Assembly: GCA_019912385.1 (NCBI GenBank)
Contig: JAIOIW010000092.1
Coordinates: 1-64,000, forward strand
Reading direction: 5' to 3'
Origin: Notoacmeibacter sp.
GTDB lineage: Bacteria > Pseudomonadota > Alphaproteobacteria > Rhizobiales > Rhizobiaceae
DNA: 64,000 bases
Shown here: piece after piece, positions 17,604-27,098 of the stretch
How the letters are laid out: each line of letters starts with the position of its first letter
Numbering within the stretch: position 1 is the stretch's first letter
The notes under the pieces: model-generated
What the model saw: the letters and a program-made list of their open reading frames with translations, nothing else
What the model was told of the DNA's origin: nothing
The model's database searches: none
Program-made: the position numbers and the translations under genes

Positions 17604-19732
17604 GCAAGACGACCCGCGACTGGCTTGACCTCGCCGCAAAGGAACTGAAGCGCGATCCGGCAACGCTGACCTGGGCGACGCCGGAAGGCATCGCCATCAA
17701 GCCGCTCTACACGGCCGGCGATCTGCCCGAATCCGCGAAGGACGAGCTGCCGGGCTTCGCCCCGTTCACCCGCGGCGTGAAAGCGACGATGTACGCCGGC
17801 CGGCCATGGACGATCCGCCAATATGCCGGCTTCTCCACGGCGGAAGAGTCGAACGCGTTCTACCGCAAGAACCTCGCGGCGGGCCAGAAGGGCCTGTCGG
17901 TCGCCTTCGACCTCGCCACCCATCGCGGCTACGATTCCGATCATCCGCGCGTCGTCGGCGATGTCGGCAAGGCGGGCGTCGCGATCGATTCCGTGGAAGA
18001 CATGAAGATCCTGTTCGACGCCATCCCGCTCGACGAGATGAGCGTGTCGATGACCATGAACGGCGCCGTGATCCCCGTGCTCGCCATGTTCATCGTGGCT
18101 GGCGAGGAACAGGGCGTTGACCGCGCGAAACTGTCGGGCACGATCCAGAACGACATCCTCAAGGAGTTCATGGTCCGCAACACCTACATCTATCCGCCGG
18201 AACCCTCGATGCGGATCATCGCCGACATCATCGCCTATACGGCGAAGGAAATGCCGAAATTCAACTCGATCTCGATTTCGGGCTACCACATGCAGGAGGC
18301 CGGGGCGACGCTGGCCCAGGAACTGGCCTACACGCTGGCCGATGGCATGGAATATGTCCGCGCCGCCATGTCGAAGGGCCTCGACATCGACGCTTTCGCC
18401 GGGCGTCTGTCCTTCTTCTTCTGCATCGGCATGAACTTCTTCATGGAAGCCGCCAAGCTGCGTGCCGCGCGCCAGCTCTGGGCGCGCATCATGACCGATT
18501 TCGGCGCGAAGTCGGAGCGCTCCAAGATGTTGCGCACCCATTGCCAGACATCAGGCGTTTCGCTCACCGAGCAGGACCCGTACAACAATGTCGTGCGCAC
18601 CGCCTTCGAGGCGATGGCCGCGGTGCTGGGCGGCACCCAGTCGCTGCACACCAATTCCTTCGACGAGGCGATTGCCCTGCCGACGGATTTCTCCGCCCGC
18701 ATCGCCCGCAACACGCAGCTCATCCTGCAGCACGAGACCGGCGTCACCCATGTCGTCGACCCGCTCGGCGGCTCCTACTATGTCGAGGCGCTGACGAAGG
18801 AACTGGCCGAGGAGGCCTGGGCCATGATCCAGGAAGTCGAGAGCCTGGGCGGCATGACCAGGGCCGTCGAGCAGGGCCTGCCGAAAATGCGCATCGAAGA
18901 GGCCGCCGCACGCCGTCAGGCGCGCATCGACCGCGGCGAGGATGTCATCGTCGGCGTCAACAAGTATCGCCTCGAAGACGAACCACCTGTCGACATCCTT
19001 CAGATCGACAACGCCAGGGTGCGTGCCGCGCAGATCGCCCGGCTCGAGCGCATCCGCGACACCCGCGACCAGAAGGCCTGCGACGCCGCGCTTGCCGCGC
19101 TCGATCAGGTGGCTGCGAGCGGGCGGGGAAACCTGCTGGAAGCAGCCGTGGAAGCTGCCCGGTCACGCGCAACGCTTGGCGAGATCTCGAACGCCATGGA
19201 ACGTGCCTTCGACCGCTACCACGCCACGACCCGGGTCATCTCCGGCGTCTATGACGAGGCCTATCGCGAGGACGCCGAATACCAGGCGTTGCGGGCCAGG
19301 ATCGGCGAACTGAAGGCAGAGCGCGGCCGCGAGCCGCATATACTGGTCGCCAAGATGGGCCAGGATGGCCACGACCGCGGCGCCAAGGTGATCGCCACTG
19401 CCTTTGCCGACATGGGCTTCAAGGTCGACCTCACCGACATGTTCGAGACCCCCGATGAAGTGGCGGAGAAGGCAATCGGCAGAAAAGTCGACGTCATCGG
19501 CGTGTCGTCGCTCGCCGCCGGCCACAAGACTTTGGTGCCGGAACTAATTTCCAAGTTGAAGGATCGCGGCGCCGAAGACATCATCGTCGTCTGCGGCGGT
19601 GTCATCCCCGAGCAGGACTACGCCTTCCTGCGCGAGGCCGGCGTGGCCGAGATCTTCGGCCCCGGCTCCAACGTCATCGACGCCGCCAATGCGGTTCTGG
19701 GGCAGGTGAGCGGCCAGCGCCGCAACAGGTAG
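17600..19732 (+). CDS. Methylmalonyl-CoA mutase
   Basis: 710-residue single-chain mutase. The TIM-barrel substrate domain has [38 protein letters not shown] and [20 protein letters not shown]. The C-terminal cobalamin-binding domain shows [19 protein letters not shown], with the DxHxxG motif (cobalt-ligand His near residue 590), then [14 protein letters not shown] and a GGVIPEQDY motif. It starts with GTG overlapping the pccA stop. It isomerises (R)-methylmalonyl-CoA to succinyl-CoA with adenosylcobalamin, completing propionyl-CoA entry to the TCA cycle. The epimerase is not in this window. Confidence 0.96.
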   Translation: MSKTTRDWLDLAAKELKRDPATLTWATPEGIAIKPLYTAGDLPESAKDELPGFAPFTRGVKATMYAGRPWTIRQYAGFSTAEESNAFYRKNLAAGQKGLSVAFDLATHRGYDSDHPRVVGDVGKAGVAIDSVEDMKILFDAIPLDEMSVSMTMNGAVIPVLAMFIVAGEEQGVDRAKLSGTIQNDILKEFMVRNTYIYPPEPSMRIIADIIAYTAKEMPKFNSISISGYHMQEAGATLAQELAYTLADGMEYVRAAMSKGLDIDAFAGRLSFFFCIGMNFFMEAAKLRAARQLWARIMTDFGAKSERSKMLRTHCQTSGVSLTEQDPYNNVVRTAFEAMAAVLGGTQSLHTNSFDEAIALPTDFSARIARNTQLILQHETGVTHVVDPLGGSYYVEALTKELAEEAWAMIQEVESLGGMTRAVEQGLPKMRIEEAAARRQARIDRGEDVIVGVNKYRLEDEPPVDILQIDNARVRAAQIARLERIRDTRDQKACDAALAALDQVAASGRGNLLEAAVEAARSRATLGEISNAMERAFDRYHATTRVISGVYDEAYREDAEYQALRARIGELKAERGREPHILVAKMGQDGHDRGAKVIATAFADMGFKVDLTDMFETPDEVAEKAIGRKVDVIGVSSLAAGHKTLVPELISKLKDRGAEDIIVVCGGVIPEQDYAFLREAGVAEIFGPGSNVIDAANAVLGQVSGQRRNR

Positions 19733-19784
19733 CAATTGCGGCGACCCGTCCGGGCCGCCGGTCTGAAGTGGAGGAAAACGGGTC

Positions 19785-21698
19785 ATGAAGTCGCAATATC
19801 ACGAGGTCTACGCGGCCTGGAAAAAAGACCCGGAGGGATTTTGGGCCGGTGCAGCGGCCGCGATCGACTGGGAAAAGCCATGGGACAAGGTGTTCGACGC
19901 TGACGCCGGCATCTATGGCCGCTGGTTCACCGGAGCCGAATGCAACACCTGCCACAACGCCGTAGACCGCCATGTCGCCGGCGGGCGGGCCGACCAGACC
20001 GCGATCATCTATGACAGCCCTATCACCGGTGCTGGGAAGAAATTCACCTATGCCGAGGTGAAGGCGGAGGTCGAGGCGCTGGCCGCCGTGCTGCGCGACC
20101 GGGGCATCGAAAAGGGCGACCGCGTCCTGATCTACATGCCGATGATCCCGGAAGCCGCCTTCGCCATGCTCGCCTGCGCCAGGCTCGGCGCCGTCCACTC
20201 GGTCGTGTTCGGCGGTTTTGCCGCCCGCGAGTTGAAGACGCGCATCGACGATTGCGCCCCCAAGGCCGTGATCTCCGCCTCCTGCGGCGTCGAGCCGGGC
20301 CGCGTCATCGCCTACAAGCCCCTGCTCGACGAAGCGATCGAGCTTTCGGTCAGCAAGCCGCAATGCTGCATCATCGTCCAGCGCGAGCAGATGAGCTGCG
20401 ACCTGACCGAGGGCCGCGACATCGACTACCGCTCGGCCGTCGAGGCGCACAAGCAGGCCCGAACCGAAGTGCCTTGCGTCCCGGTGCTGGCGACCGATCC
20501 GCTCTACATTCTCTACACCTCGGGCACCACCGGCGCGCCCAAGGGCGTCGTTCGCGACAATGGCGGGCACATGGTGGCGTTGAACTGGTCGATGAACGCC
20601 ATCTACGGCGTCGAGGCCGGCGAAGTCTTCTGGGCCGCGTCCGACGTCGGCTGGGTGGTGGGCCATTCCTACATCGTCTATGGCCCGCTGATCAAAGGCT
20701 GCACGACGATCCTGTTCGAGGGCAAGCCGGTCGGCACGCCGGACGCCGGCACCTTCTGGCGGGTGATCTCCGAGCACAAGGTCGCCGCCTTCTTCACCGC
20801 GCCAACCGCGTTTCGCGCCATCAAGAAGGAAGATCCGAAAGGCGAGTTCCTGAAGAAATACGACGTTAAGAGCCTGCGCACCCTGTTCCTGGCCGGCGAA
20901 CGCGCCGACCCCGACACGATTCTCTGGGCGCGCGATCTGCTGGGCATCCCGGTGATCGACCACTGGTGGCAGACCGAAACCGGCTGGACCATCGCCGGCA
21001 ACCCGGTCGGCCTGGGCGCGCTGCCGGTCAAGCTCGGATCGCCGACCGTCGCCATGCCGGGCTACAACGTCGAAATCGTCGACGACACCTGTCACCCGGT
21101 GCCAAACGGCACGCTCGGCAATATCGTCGTCAGACTGCCCATGCCGCCCGGCTCGCTGCCGACGCTGTGGAACGCCGACGAACGCTTCCGCTCCGCCTAT
21201 CTGGAAGAGTTTCCCGGCTACTACAAGACCGCCGACGCCGGGATCATGGACGAGGACGGCTACCTGTTCATCATGGCCCGCACCGACGACATCATCAATG
21301 TCGCGGGCCATCGCCTGTCGACCGGCGGCATGGAGGAAGTCATTGCCAGTCATCCCGACGTCGCCGAATGTGCGGTCATCGGCGTTGCCGACAAGCTCAA
21401 GGGCCAGGCACCGGTCGGTTTCATCATCCTCAAGGCCGGGGTAGATCGCCCGCTTGCCGACATCGAGAAGGAAGTGGTGGCCCTGGTGCGCGAGAAGATC
21501 GGCCCGGTCGCCGCATTCAAGACGGCGCTCGCCGTCCACCGCCTGCCCAAGACGCGCTCGGGCAAGATCCTGCGCGGCACCATGCAGAAGATCGCCGATG
21601 GCGAGCAGTGGAACATGCCGGCGACGATCGACGATCCGGCCATCCTCGATGAGATCGGCGAGACGCTGAAGCAACGCAAGGTCGGCTCCTTCGGCTGA
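19785..21698 (+). CDS. prpE: Propionyl-CoA synthetase
   Basis: 637-residue acyl-CoA synthetase of the acetyl/propionyl-CoA synthetase class. The AMP-binding core YILYTSGTTGAPKGVVRDNG lies near residues 240-259, and HWWQTETGW near 390 is the acyl pocket region. YYKTADAGIMDEDGYLFIM and DDIINVAGHRLSTGGMEEVI precede the C-terminal lysine motif TRSGKILRGTM (acetylation-prone lysine near residue 592). The PrpE-like N-terminus (YHEVYAAWKKDPEGFWAGAA) and position behind the mutase fit propionate activation. It lies 52 bp downstream of the mutase, closing the pathway. Confidence 0.93.
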   Translation: MKSQYHEVYAAWKKDPEGFWAGAAAAIDWEKPWDKVFDADAGIYGRWFTGAECNTCHNAVDRHVAGGRADQTAIIYDSPITGAGKKFTYAEVKAEVEALAAVLRDRGIEKGDRVLIYMPMIPEAAFAMLACARLGAVHSVVFGGFAARELKTRIDDCAPKAVISASCGVEPGRVIAYKPLLDEAIELSVSKPQCCIIVQREQMSCDLTEGRDIDYRSAVEAHKQARTEVPCVPVLATDPLYILYTSGTTGAPKGVVRDNGGHMVALNWSMNAIYGVEAGEVFWAASDVGWVVGHSYIVYGPLIKGCTTILFEGKPVGTPDAGTFWRVISEHKVAAFFTAPTAFRAIKKEDPKGEFLKKYDVKSLRTLFLAGERADPDTILWARDLLGIPVIDHWWQTETGWTIAGNPVGLGALPVKLGSPTVAMPGYNVEIVDDTCHPVPNGTLGNIVVRLPMPPGSLPTLWNADERFRSAYLEEFPGYYKTADAGIMDEDGYLFIMARTDDIINVAGHRLSTGGMEEVIASHPDVAECAVIGVADKLKGQAPVGFIILKAGVDRPLADIEKEVVALVREKIGPVAAFKTALAVHRLPKTRSGKILRGTMQKIADGEQWNMPATIDDPAILDEIGETLKQRKVGSFG

Positions 21699-21719
21699 CC
21701 TCCGGCGTCTCCATCCTGT

Positions 21720-21744
21720 TTTCTCCCCCGCCCCGGGGGAGAAA
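21720..21744 (+). terminator. Terminator-like hairpin after prpE
   Basis: TTTCTCCCCC pairs perfectly with GGGGGAGAAA across a 5-nt loop (GCCCC), 21 bp past the prpE stop. The downstream U tract is weak. It plausibly ends the propionate operon. Confidence 0.5.
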
Positions 21745-21860
21745 CTCCCTCTTCGTTGCCCTGCCCGAAAATCGACATCTTGGCAAAATAGCGCCATAGT
21801 CCGTCGCGCGCGGGGGATTCTTGCAGGTTGCGACAGCGTTTTGAAAAAAGAGGGAAGTTC

Positions 21861-22511
21861 ATGAAAAAGATCGTCGCCATCATCGCGGCAGGCGCATTTG
21901 TGGCCGGCTGCACGACCGATCCCTATACGGGTCAGAAGAAACTCTCCAACACCGCTGGCGGCGCGCTTCTCGGCGCGGCAGCCGGCGCCGGTCTCGGTCT
22001 CCTGGCCGGTGGCGACGACAGGCGCAACGCGTTGATCGGCGCGGGCATCGGCGCTCTGGCCGGCGGCGGCATCGGCGCCTACATGGACAGCCAGGAAGCC
22101 GAGCTTCGCGCCCAGCTTCAGGGCACCGGCGTATCCGTTACCCGCGTTGGTAACGACCTCATCCTCAACATGCCGTCGAACATCACATTTGCGACCGACC
22201 AGGACGCGGTGCAGGCGAGTTTCTACCCGACGCTCAATTCGGTCTCGCTGGTGCTCAAGAAATACCGCAGCACCCTGGTGGACGTGTACGGCCACACCGA
22301 TTCCACCGGCGACGACAGATACAATCTCAACCTGTCGCAGCGCCGCGCCACCTCGGTTGCCAACTACCTGGCGAGCCAGGGTATCGACGGCCGCCGTTTC
22401 TATGTAACCGGCTACGGCGAAAGCCAGCCGATCGCGCCGAATTCAACGCCCGAGGGCCGCGCCCTCAATCGTCGCGTCGAGATCAAGCTGACGCCGCTGA
22501 CAACGGGCTGA
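21861..22511 (+). CDS. OmpA family outer-membrane lipoprotein
   Basis: 216-residue lipoprotein. The signal peptide MKKIVAIIAAGAFVAGC ends in a lipobox with Cys17. A glycine-rich segment (GGALLGAAAGAGLGLLAGG) resembles a glycine-zipper hairpin in residues ~35-75. The OmpA-like peptidoglycan-binding domain covers residues ~105-212, with DVYGHTDSTGDDRYNLNLSQ, RRATSVANYL and GYGESQPIAPNSTPEGRALN. It probably anchors the outer membrane to peptidoglycan. The ATG at 21861 follows AGGGAAG. An upstream ATG at 21828 would break the signal peptide. Confidence 0.92.
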   Translation: MKKIVAIIAAGAFVAGCTTDPYTGQKKLSNTAGGALLGAAAGAGLGLLAGGDDRRNALIGAGIGALAGGGIGAYMDSQEAELRAQLQGTGVSVTRVGNDLILNMPSNITFATDQDAVQASFYPTLNSVSLVLKKYRSTLVDVYGHTDSTGDDRYNLNLSQRRATSVANYLASQGIDGRRFYVTGYGESQPIAPNSTPEGRALNRRVEIKLTPLTTG

Positions 22512-22518
22512 TCCTGTC

Positions 22519-22549
22519 GCCCGGCCTCCCTGAAAAAGTGAGGCCGGGC
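22519..22549 (+). terminator. Intrinsic terminator-like hairpin after the OmpA lipoprotein gene
   Basis: GCCCGGCCTC and GAGGCCGGGC form a perfect 10-bp GC-rich stem with an 11-nt loop, 8 bp after the stop codon. A short T-containing run follows (ATCGGTTCCTT). Confidence 0.6.
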
Positions 22550-22627
22550 ATCGGTTCCTTCCGCACCTTGTCCTTGCGCTCCCCGATGTGTAGAGCCTGT
22601 GCCTGAATCCGCATCCGGGACAGTCGC

Positions 22628-23671
22628 ATGAAAACCATCACCATCCGCCGGCCGGACGACTGGCATCTCCACCTGCGCGACGGCGCGATGCTGGAAGCGG
22701 TGCTGCCGGCGACCTCCGCGCATTTCGCCCGCGCCATCATCATGCCGAACCTAGTTCCGCCGGTGGTGACCACCGCCGACGCGAAAACCTACCGCGCGCG
22801 GATCATGGCCGCACTGCCGAAAGATCATGCCTTCACGCCGTTGATGACGCTCTACCTGACCGAATCCACCGACGCCGACGACGTCGCCGCCGGTTTCGCC
22901 AGCGGCGAAGTGACGGCGGTGAAGCTTTATCCCGCCGGTGCGACCACCAATTCGCAAAGCGGCGTCCGCGATATCGACAAGGTCACGCCCGTGCTGGAGC
23001 GCATGGCCGAAATCGGCATGCCGCTTTGCGTCCACGGCGAGGTGACGGACCCGGAAATCGACATTTTCGACCGCGAGGCCGTGTTCATCGACCGCGTGCT
23101 CGATCCGTTGCGCCGGCGCATCCCCGGCCTTCGCATCGTCATGGAGCATGTGACGACCAGGAACGGCGTCGACTACGTGAAATCGGCGGATGAGGGGCTG
23201 GCGGCGACCATCACCACCCATCACCTGATTATCAACCGCAACGCGATCCTGGCAGGCGGCATCCGCCCGCATTACTACTGCCTGCCGGTGGCCAAGCGCG
23301 AGGAACACCGTCTGGCGCTGCGCGCCGCGGCGACGTCGGGCGACGCCCGGTTTTTCCTCGGCACCGATTCCGCGCCCCACACAGATCCGCTGAAGGAATG
23401 CGCCTGCGGATGCGCCGGCGTTTTTTGCGCCCCCAACACGCTGTCCTGCCTCGCCCATGTCTTCGAGCAGGAGCGCGCACTGGACAAGCTCGAGGCCTTC
23501 GTCTCGATCAACGGCCCGGCCTTCTACCGCCTGCCGGTCAACGAAGAGACGATCACGCTTCAACGCCGCGACGAGCCGGTCGCTTATCCGGCGAAGATCG
23601 AGACCGGCGCCGGGCCGGTCACCGTGTTCGATCCGATGTTCCCGCTCTATTGGGCGGTCGCAGACGCCTGA
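22628..23671 (+). CDS. pyrC: Dihydroorotase
   Basis: 347-residue type II dihydroorotase. Metal ligands H13 and H15 sit in [10 protein letters not shown]. The bridging carboxylated lysine is K98 in [19 protein letters not shown] supplies a further histidine, and [10 protein letters not shown] the catalytic aspartate. It catalyses cyclisation of carbamoyl aspartate to dihydroorotate in pyrimidine synthesis. It is monocistronic as far as visible and converges on the TMEM43-like gene with a 4-bp gap. Confidence 0.95.
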   Translation: MKTITIRRPDDWHLHLRDGAMLEAVLPATSAHFARAIIMPNLVPPVVTTADAKTYRARIMAALPKDHAFTPLMTLYLTESTDADDVAAGFASGEVTAVKLYPAGATTNSQSGVRDIDKVTPVLERMAEIGMPLCVHGEVTDPEIDIFDREAVFIDRVLDPLRRRIPGLRIVMEHVTTRNGVDYVKSADEGLAATITTHHLIINRNAILAGGIRPHYYCLPVAKREEHRLALRAAATSGDARFFLGTDSAPHTDPLKECACGCAGVFCAPNTLSCLAHVFEQERALDKLEAFVSINGPAFYRLPVNEETITLQRRDEPVAYPAKIETGAGPVTVFDPMFPLYWAVADA

Positions 23672-23675
23672 CCGC

Positions 23676-24866
23676 CTATCCGCGGCCGAATTTGGCCGTC
23701 TCTTCGCTTGCAGCCCCTTCGGGAGCGTTCTTCGCCGCCCGCCGCGAGATGAGAAACGCAATGCCGAAACCGCCGGCAAGGATGATCACGGTCATCAGCG
23801 GGCGGTACCAGAACCAGGCGACGCCGGTCGTCACCGACCCGACCAGGATCGCGGCGACGAAAGCGATCAGCCCGGTGCCCAGCCGCGCGATCGAACCGAG
23901 CATCGGTATGACGTCGAACACGACGCCGATCGGCCCCGCGATCATCGCGAAGGCGACGAAAAGCAGGAACAGTCCCACGATCCTGAGCACCCAGGTGAGC
24001 ACGGAATTTGCCGATTGCGCCGCCTTGAACATCTCGTCGGCGGCAACGATGCCGGTATCGACCATTTCCAGCGCGTCGCCCGCCTGGGTCTGGTAGGGCG
24101 CGAAACTGTTGCCCGCCTGCCGCGCTATGACCGAGATGTCCTTGGCGCCGACCAGCGAATAGGAGATCCGCAGATCGCCCACCTGCGGCGCCAGCAGGTC
24201 GTAACCGGTCCGCACCACGCCGTCGGATATCCTGACCGGACGGGTCGTCCCGAGCGCCTGGCGCACCGTGTCTTCCAGCTCCTTCGGCAGCGTCACCTGT
24301 TCCGCGCCGCCGACCTTCGACAGGATGTTGCGGTGCAGTTCCCATCCGCCGAGCGATCCCTTCTCGGCCAGGAAACTGTCGCTTGCCAGCGGCATCGCCG
24401 GGTTGTCGTGTCCCTCGCTCTGCTGGAAGCCCGACGAATTGATCTCGCTGCCGGACCAGCCCTTTGAATAGCTGTAGGTGGTGACCGTTTCCTCGCCGCC
24501 GCCGAGTTTCTTGCGGGTCTCGCTCTGCTGCTTCTCCTGCCACTGGTACATCTCGACGGAGCGGATCAGTTCGATGCCGCGCGCCGAGATGCCGAGCGCC
24601 GGGTCGGTCAGCATCTCCTTGACGTCGGCGCGTCCGCTCACATGGACGAGCCGGCTCTCATTGGCCGGATCGGGCGCATCGGCGGAAACGGAGATGACAG
24701 CACCCGCGCCTTCGTCCAGCGAACGGGCCGTCTGCACCGCCCGTCCCTCGTTCCAGAACAGCAGGATCACCATGGCGACGAGCAGCAGAAAGCCGAAAAG
24801 CATCCCGCCGACCGACCCGGCGATGCGCTGGAACCAGGACCGCGACGTCGTTACCGTAACCGCCAT
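23676..24866 (-). CDS. TMEM43 family membrane protein
   Basis: 396-residue protein with one N-terminal transmembrane helix (GGMLFGFLLLVAMVILLFW), a long exported middle region of about 250 residues, and a cluster of three or four hydrophobic segments at the C-terminus (VLRIVGLFLLFVAFAMIAGP; LGTGLIAFVAAILVGSV; LMTVIILAGGFGIAFLI). This N1-C3/4 layout with the N-terminal WNEGRAVQTARSLDEGAG motif fits the TMEM43/LUMA family. Function in bacteria is unknown. The ATG at 24866 is preferred over one 14 codons upstream because the sequence before it is unlike the family. Confidence 0.82.
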   Translation of the reverse strand: MAVTVTTSRSWFQRIAGSVGGMLFGFLLLVAMVILLFWNEGRAVQTARSLDEGAGAVISVSADAPDPANESRLVHVSGRADVKEMLTDPALGISARGIELIRSVEMYQWQEKQQSETRKKLGGGEETVTTYSYSKGWSGSEINSSGFQQSEGHDNPAMPLASDSFLAEKGSLGGWELHRNILSKVGGAEQVTLPKELEDTVRQALGTTRPVRISDGVVRTGYDLLAPQVGDLRISYSLVGAKDISVIARQAGNSFAPYQTQAGDALEMVDTGIVAADEMFKAAQSANSVLTWVLRIVGLFLLFVAFAMIAGPIGVVFDVIPMLGSIARLGTGLIAFVAAILVGSVTTGVAWFWYRPLMTVIILAGGFGIAFLISRRAAKNAPEGAASEETAKFGRG

Positions 24867-24958
24867 CACCCGCTCTCCTTGCCTGATGGATAATTGCTTG
24901 GATGACAAACCTTAGCGCCTTTCAGAGAAAGCTGAAATGCGATTCAGGGCCGCAATAC

Positions 24959-25363
24959 CTACGCGCTGGCGCAACCGGCGCATAGGCCGCGGATCTCGAT
25001 CGTCGTCTTGGTGGGGTGAAATCCCTTGCCGTGGGTCCAGCGGTCCAGCCGCTGCTCCACCTCGGCATCCGAGAACTCGTCCACCTGGCCGCAGTCCTCG
25101 CAGATCGCAAACGCGATCACGCCATGGCCATGGCATTGCGGATGGGCGCAGGCGACGAAAGCGTTGATGCTCTCCAACCGGTGCACCATGCCGAAGTCGA
25201 GCAGCTTGTCGAGAGCGCGGTAGACCTGTAGCGGCGCGCGCAGGCCCTCGCCGCGAAGCCGGTCGAGAATGCCGTAGGCGCTCAGCGGGGCATCGGACTG
25301 CGTCAGCGTGCCGAGTACTAGCGCCTGGTTGCGCGTCAGCCGCGGCTCCTGTTTTCCGTTCAT
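24959..25363 (-). CDS. zur: Zinc uptake regulator Zur (Fur family)
   Basis: 134-residue Fur-family repressor. The winged helix is at the N-terminus (LTRNQALVLGTLTQSDAPLS, YGILDRLRGEGL, QVYRALDKLLDFGMVHRLES). Zinc-site residues follow: CAHPQCHGHG, ICEDCGQVDEF and the C-terminal GLCAGCA. The CxxC pairs and His-rich HPQCHGHGV fit Zur. It is the last gene of the znuC-znuB-zur run and overlaps the znuB stop by 4 bp (ATGA), so the repressor is co-expressed with its target operon. Confidence 0.92.
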   Translation of the reverse strand: MNGKQEPRLTRNQALVLGTLTQSDAPLSAYGILDRLRGEGLRAPLQVYRALDKLLDFGMVHRLESINAFVACAHPQCHGHGVIAFAICEDCGQVDEFSDAEVEQRLDRWTHGKGFHPTKTTIEIRGLCAGCASA

Positions 25364-26172
25364 CGTCTCTCCTCCTTCCGGCCGTTCGCACCAGGCATCG
25401 GCAGCAGGCTTAAGAGAAACAGCGCAAGCCCCGCAACCACGATCGACGGCCCCGACGGCGTGTCGAACTCCAGCGATCCGAACAGGCCGCCGGCTGCGGC
25501 CAAGCCGCCAGTCAGCGCCGCCAGCACGGCCATCTGCTCCGGCGTGGAGGCAAAGCGACGCGCGGTTGCGGCCGGGATGATCAGCAGTGCGGTGATCAGC
25601 AATATCCCGACGACCTTCATCGCGATCGCGATGACAGCCGCAAGCATCAGCATGAAGACGATCCGGGCCCGCTCCGGCGCCATGCCTTCCGCTTCCGCCA
25701 CTTCCTCGCTGACCGTTGCCGCCAGCAGCGGCCGCCATAGCCACGCCAGCAGCGCCAGTACCGCCGCGCCGCCGCCAAAGATGACCGCGATATCGGTTTT
25801 CGACACGGCAAGGATGTCGCCGAACAGCAGGCCGGTCAGGTCGATCCGCACCCAGGACATGAAGGCGACCAGCACCAGCCCGACGGCCAGCGCCGAATGG
25901 GAGAGGATGCCGAGCAGTGAATCGGTGGACAGGCCGCGGCGCCTTTGCAGCAGCAGCAGCGCTATGGCGACCGCCGCGACGACGGCGAAGACGCCCGCTG
26001 TCACATTGACCTGCAGCAGCAGGGCAAGCGCGATGCCGAGCAGCGCCGAATGCGCCATGGTGTCGCCGAAATAGGCCATCCGCCGCCAGACCACGAAACA
26101 GCCGAGCGGCCCGGCAAGCACCGCGATGCCGATGCCGGCCAACAGCGCGCGTGTGAAGAAATCATCGAGCAT
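25360..26172 (-). CDS. znuB: Zinc ABC transporter permease ZnuB
   Basis: 270-residue permease of the ABC-3 (Mn/Zn) family. About eight hydrophobic segments are visible, with the conserved CFVVWRRMAYFGDTMAHSALLG region near residues 25-46 and LLGILSHSALAVGLVL mid-protein. It starts 11 bp inside the end of znuC and its own stop overlaps zur. It forms the membrane channel of ZnuABC. Confidence 0.93.
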   Translation of the reverse strand: MLDDFFTRALLAGIGIAVLAGPLGCFVVWRRMAYFGDTMAHSALLGIALALLLQVNVTAGVFAVVAAVAIALLLLQRRRGLSTDSLLGILSHSALAVGLVLVAFMSWVRIDLTGLLFGDILAVSKTDIAVIFGGGAAVLALLAWLWRPLLAATVSEEVAEAEGMAPERARIVFMLMLAAVIAIAMKVVGILLITALLIIPAATARRFASTPEQMAVLAALTGGLAAAGGLFGSLEFDTPSGPSIVVAGLALFLLSLLPMPGANGRKEERR

Positions 26173-27019
26173 GGTCTTCCTCACGCGTATGGTCGTGGTG
26201 GTCGTGGTGGCCGTCCTCGGGCGTGCAATGATCGGTGACCGTGCCGTCGGCATGGCGCACGCGCCCGTCCGGCAGGTGAGTGTGATCGTGATGGTGGCGA
26301 TAGACGGCGAGCGACTGCGCCGCCTTGCCGCCGAACAGGTTGATATATTCCGGGCTTGCCGCAACCAGTTCCGGCGTGCCGCGGCAACAGACATGGCCGT
26401 TGAGACAGATCACCGTGTCGGTCTCCGCCATCACAACGTGCAGGTCGTGCGAGATCAGCAATATGCCGCAGCCGGTCTTGTCGCGGATCGCCTTGATCAG
26501 ATCGTAGAGCGCCAGTTCGCCGGCGAAATCGACGCCCTGTACCGGCTCGTCGAGGACCAGCAGGTCGGGTTTGCGCAGCATGGCGCGGGCCAGCAGCGCG
26601 CGCTGGAACTCCCCGCCCGACAGCGTCCCCGCCTGCTCACGAGCGAGATGCGCGATACCCGTCGCTTCAAGGGCGGCCTCTATCTCTTCGTCGCTCGCAT
26701 GCGCCGTCAGTCGCATCAGCCGCGTGACATCCAGCGGCAACGACGGATCGATCGTCAGCCTCTGCGGCACATAACCGACGACGAGATCGTGCGCGCGCCG
26801 CACCCTCCCCTCGTCGGTCTTCAGCACGCCGATTGCCGCCCGCGCGGTCGTCGACTTGCCCGATCCGTTCGGTCCGATCAGCGTGACGATCTCGCCGCGC
26901 CTGACCGAAAGGTCGACCCCGCGCACCAGCCAGCGACCGTTGCGGCGCACACCGGCATCGGTCATCTCGACCAGCGTGCCCTGGCCTGGCAATTCCAATG
27001 TGTTTTCTGCCGGCATCAC
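26162..27019 (-). CDS. znuC: Zinc ABC transporter ATPase ZnuC
   Basis: 285-residue ABC ATPase. The Walker A motif GPNGSGKST is near residues 49-57, the signature LSGGEFQRALLARA near 132-145, Walker B LLVLDEP near 153-159 and the H-loop LLISHDLH near 186. The C-terminal tail is histidine-rich (YRHHHDHTHLPDGRVRHADG, later HDHHDHTREEDHAR), which is common in ZnuC and may buffer zinc. It is the first gene of the minus-strand znuCB-zur operon, divergent from znuA across the Zur sites. Confidence 0.94.
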   Translation of the reverse strand: MMPAENTLELPGQGTLVEMTDAGVRRNGRWLVRGVDLSVRRGEIVTLIGPNGSGKSTTARAAIGVLKTDEGRVRRAHDLVVGYVPQRLTIDPSLPLDVTRLMRLTAHASDEEIEAALEATGIAHLAREQAGTLSGGEFQRALLARAMLRKPDLLVLDEPVQGVDFAGELALYDLIKAIRDKTGCGILLISHDLHVVMAETDTVICLNGHVCCRGTPELVAASPEYINLFGGKAAQSLAVYRHHHDHTHLPDGRVRHADGTVTDHCTPEDGHHDHHDHTREEDHAR

Positions 27020-27036
27020 CTTGCCTTGGGTCGAAC

Positions 27037-27081
27037 GAAACGTTATGGGGTTACACCTACGATGTAACTTAATAACATTTC
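27037..27081. promoter_or_regulatory. Zur-box-like sites in the znuC/znuA divergent region
   Basis: Two adjacent AT-rich dyads occupy the 79-bp gap. One, at 27061-27081, contains ATGTAAC-TTA-ATAACAT followed by TTC, close to the alphaproteobacterial Zur pattern (ATGTTATA..TATAACAT). The other, at 27037-27057, is a weaker version beginning GAAACGTTAT. A separate perfect dyad GTTACA-N7-TGTAAC spans 27050-27068. They would block both divergent promoters when zinc is sufficient. Confidence 0.65.
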
Positions 27082-27098
27082 ATTTCCCGGAGGTCCAC

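Noticed and set aside
14892-17663. A 923-residue open frame on the minus strand opposite pccA and the GST gene
   Set aside because: It is a shadow of GC-rich coding sequence on the other strand. The translation has no family motifs, and pccA, yghU and mcm are clear on the plus strand.
19674-22295. An 873-residue minus-strand open frame opposite prpE
   Set aside because: Antisense to a well-conserved acyl-CoA synthetase and OmpA lipoprotein. Composition is low-complexity (His, Arg, Gly, Ala-rich) as expected of a shadow frame.
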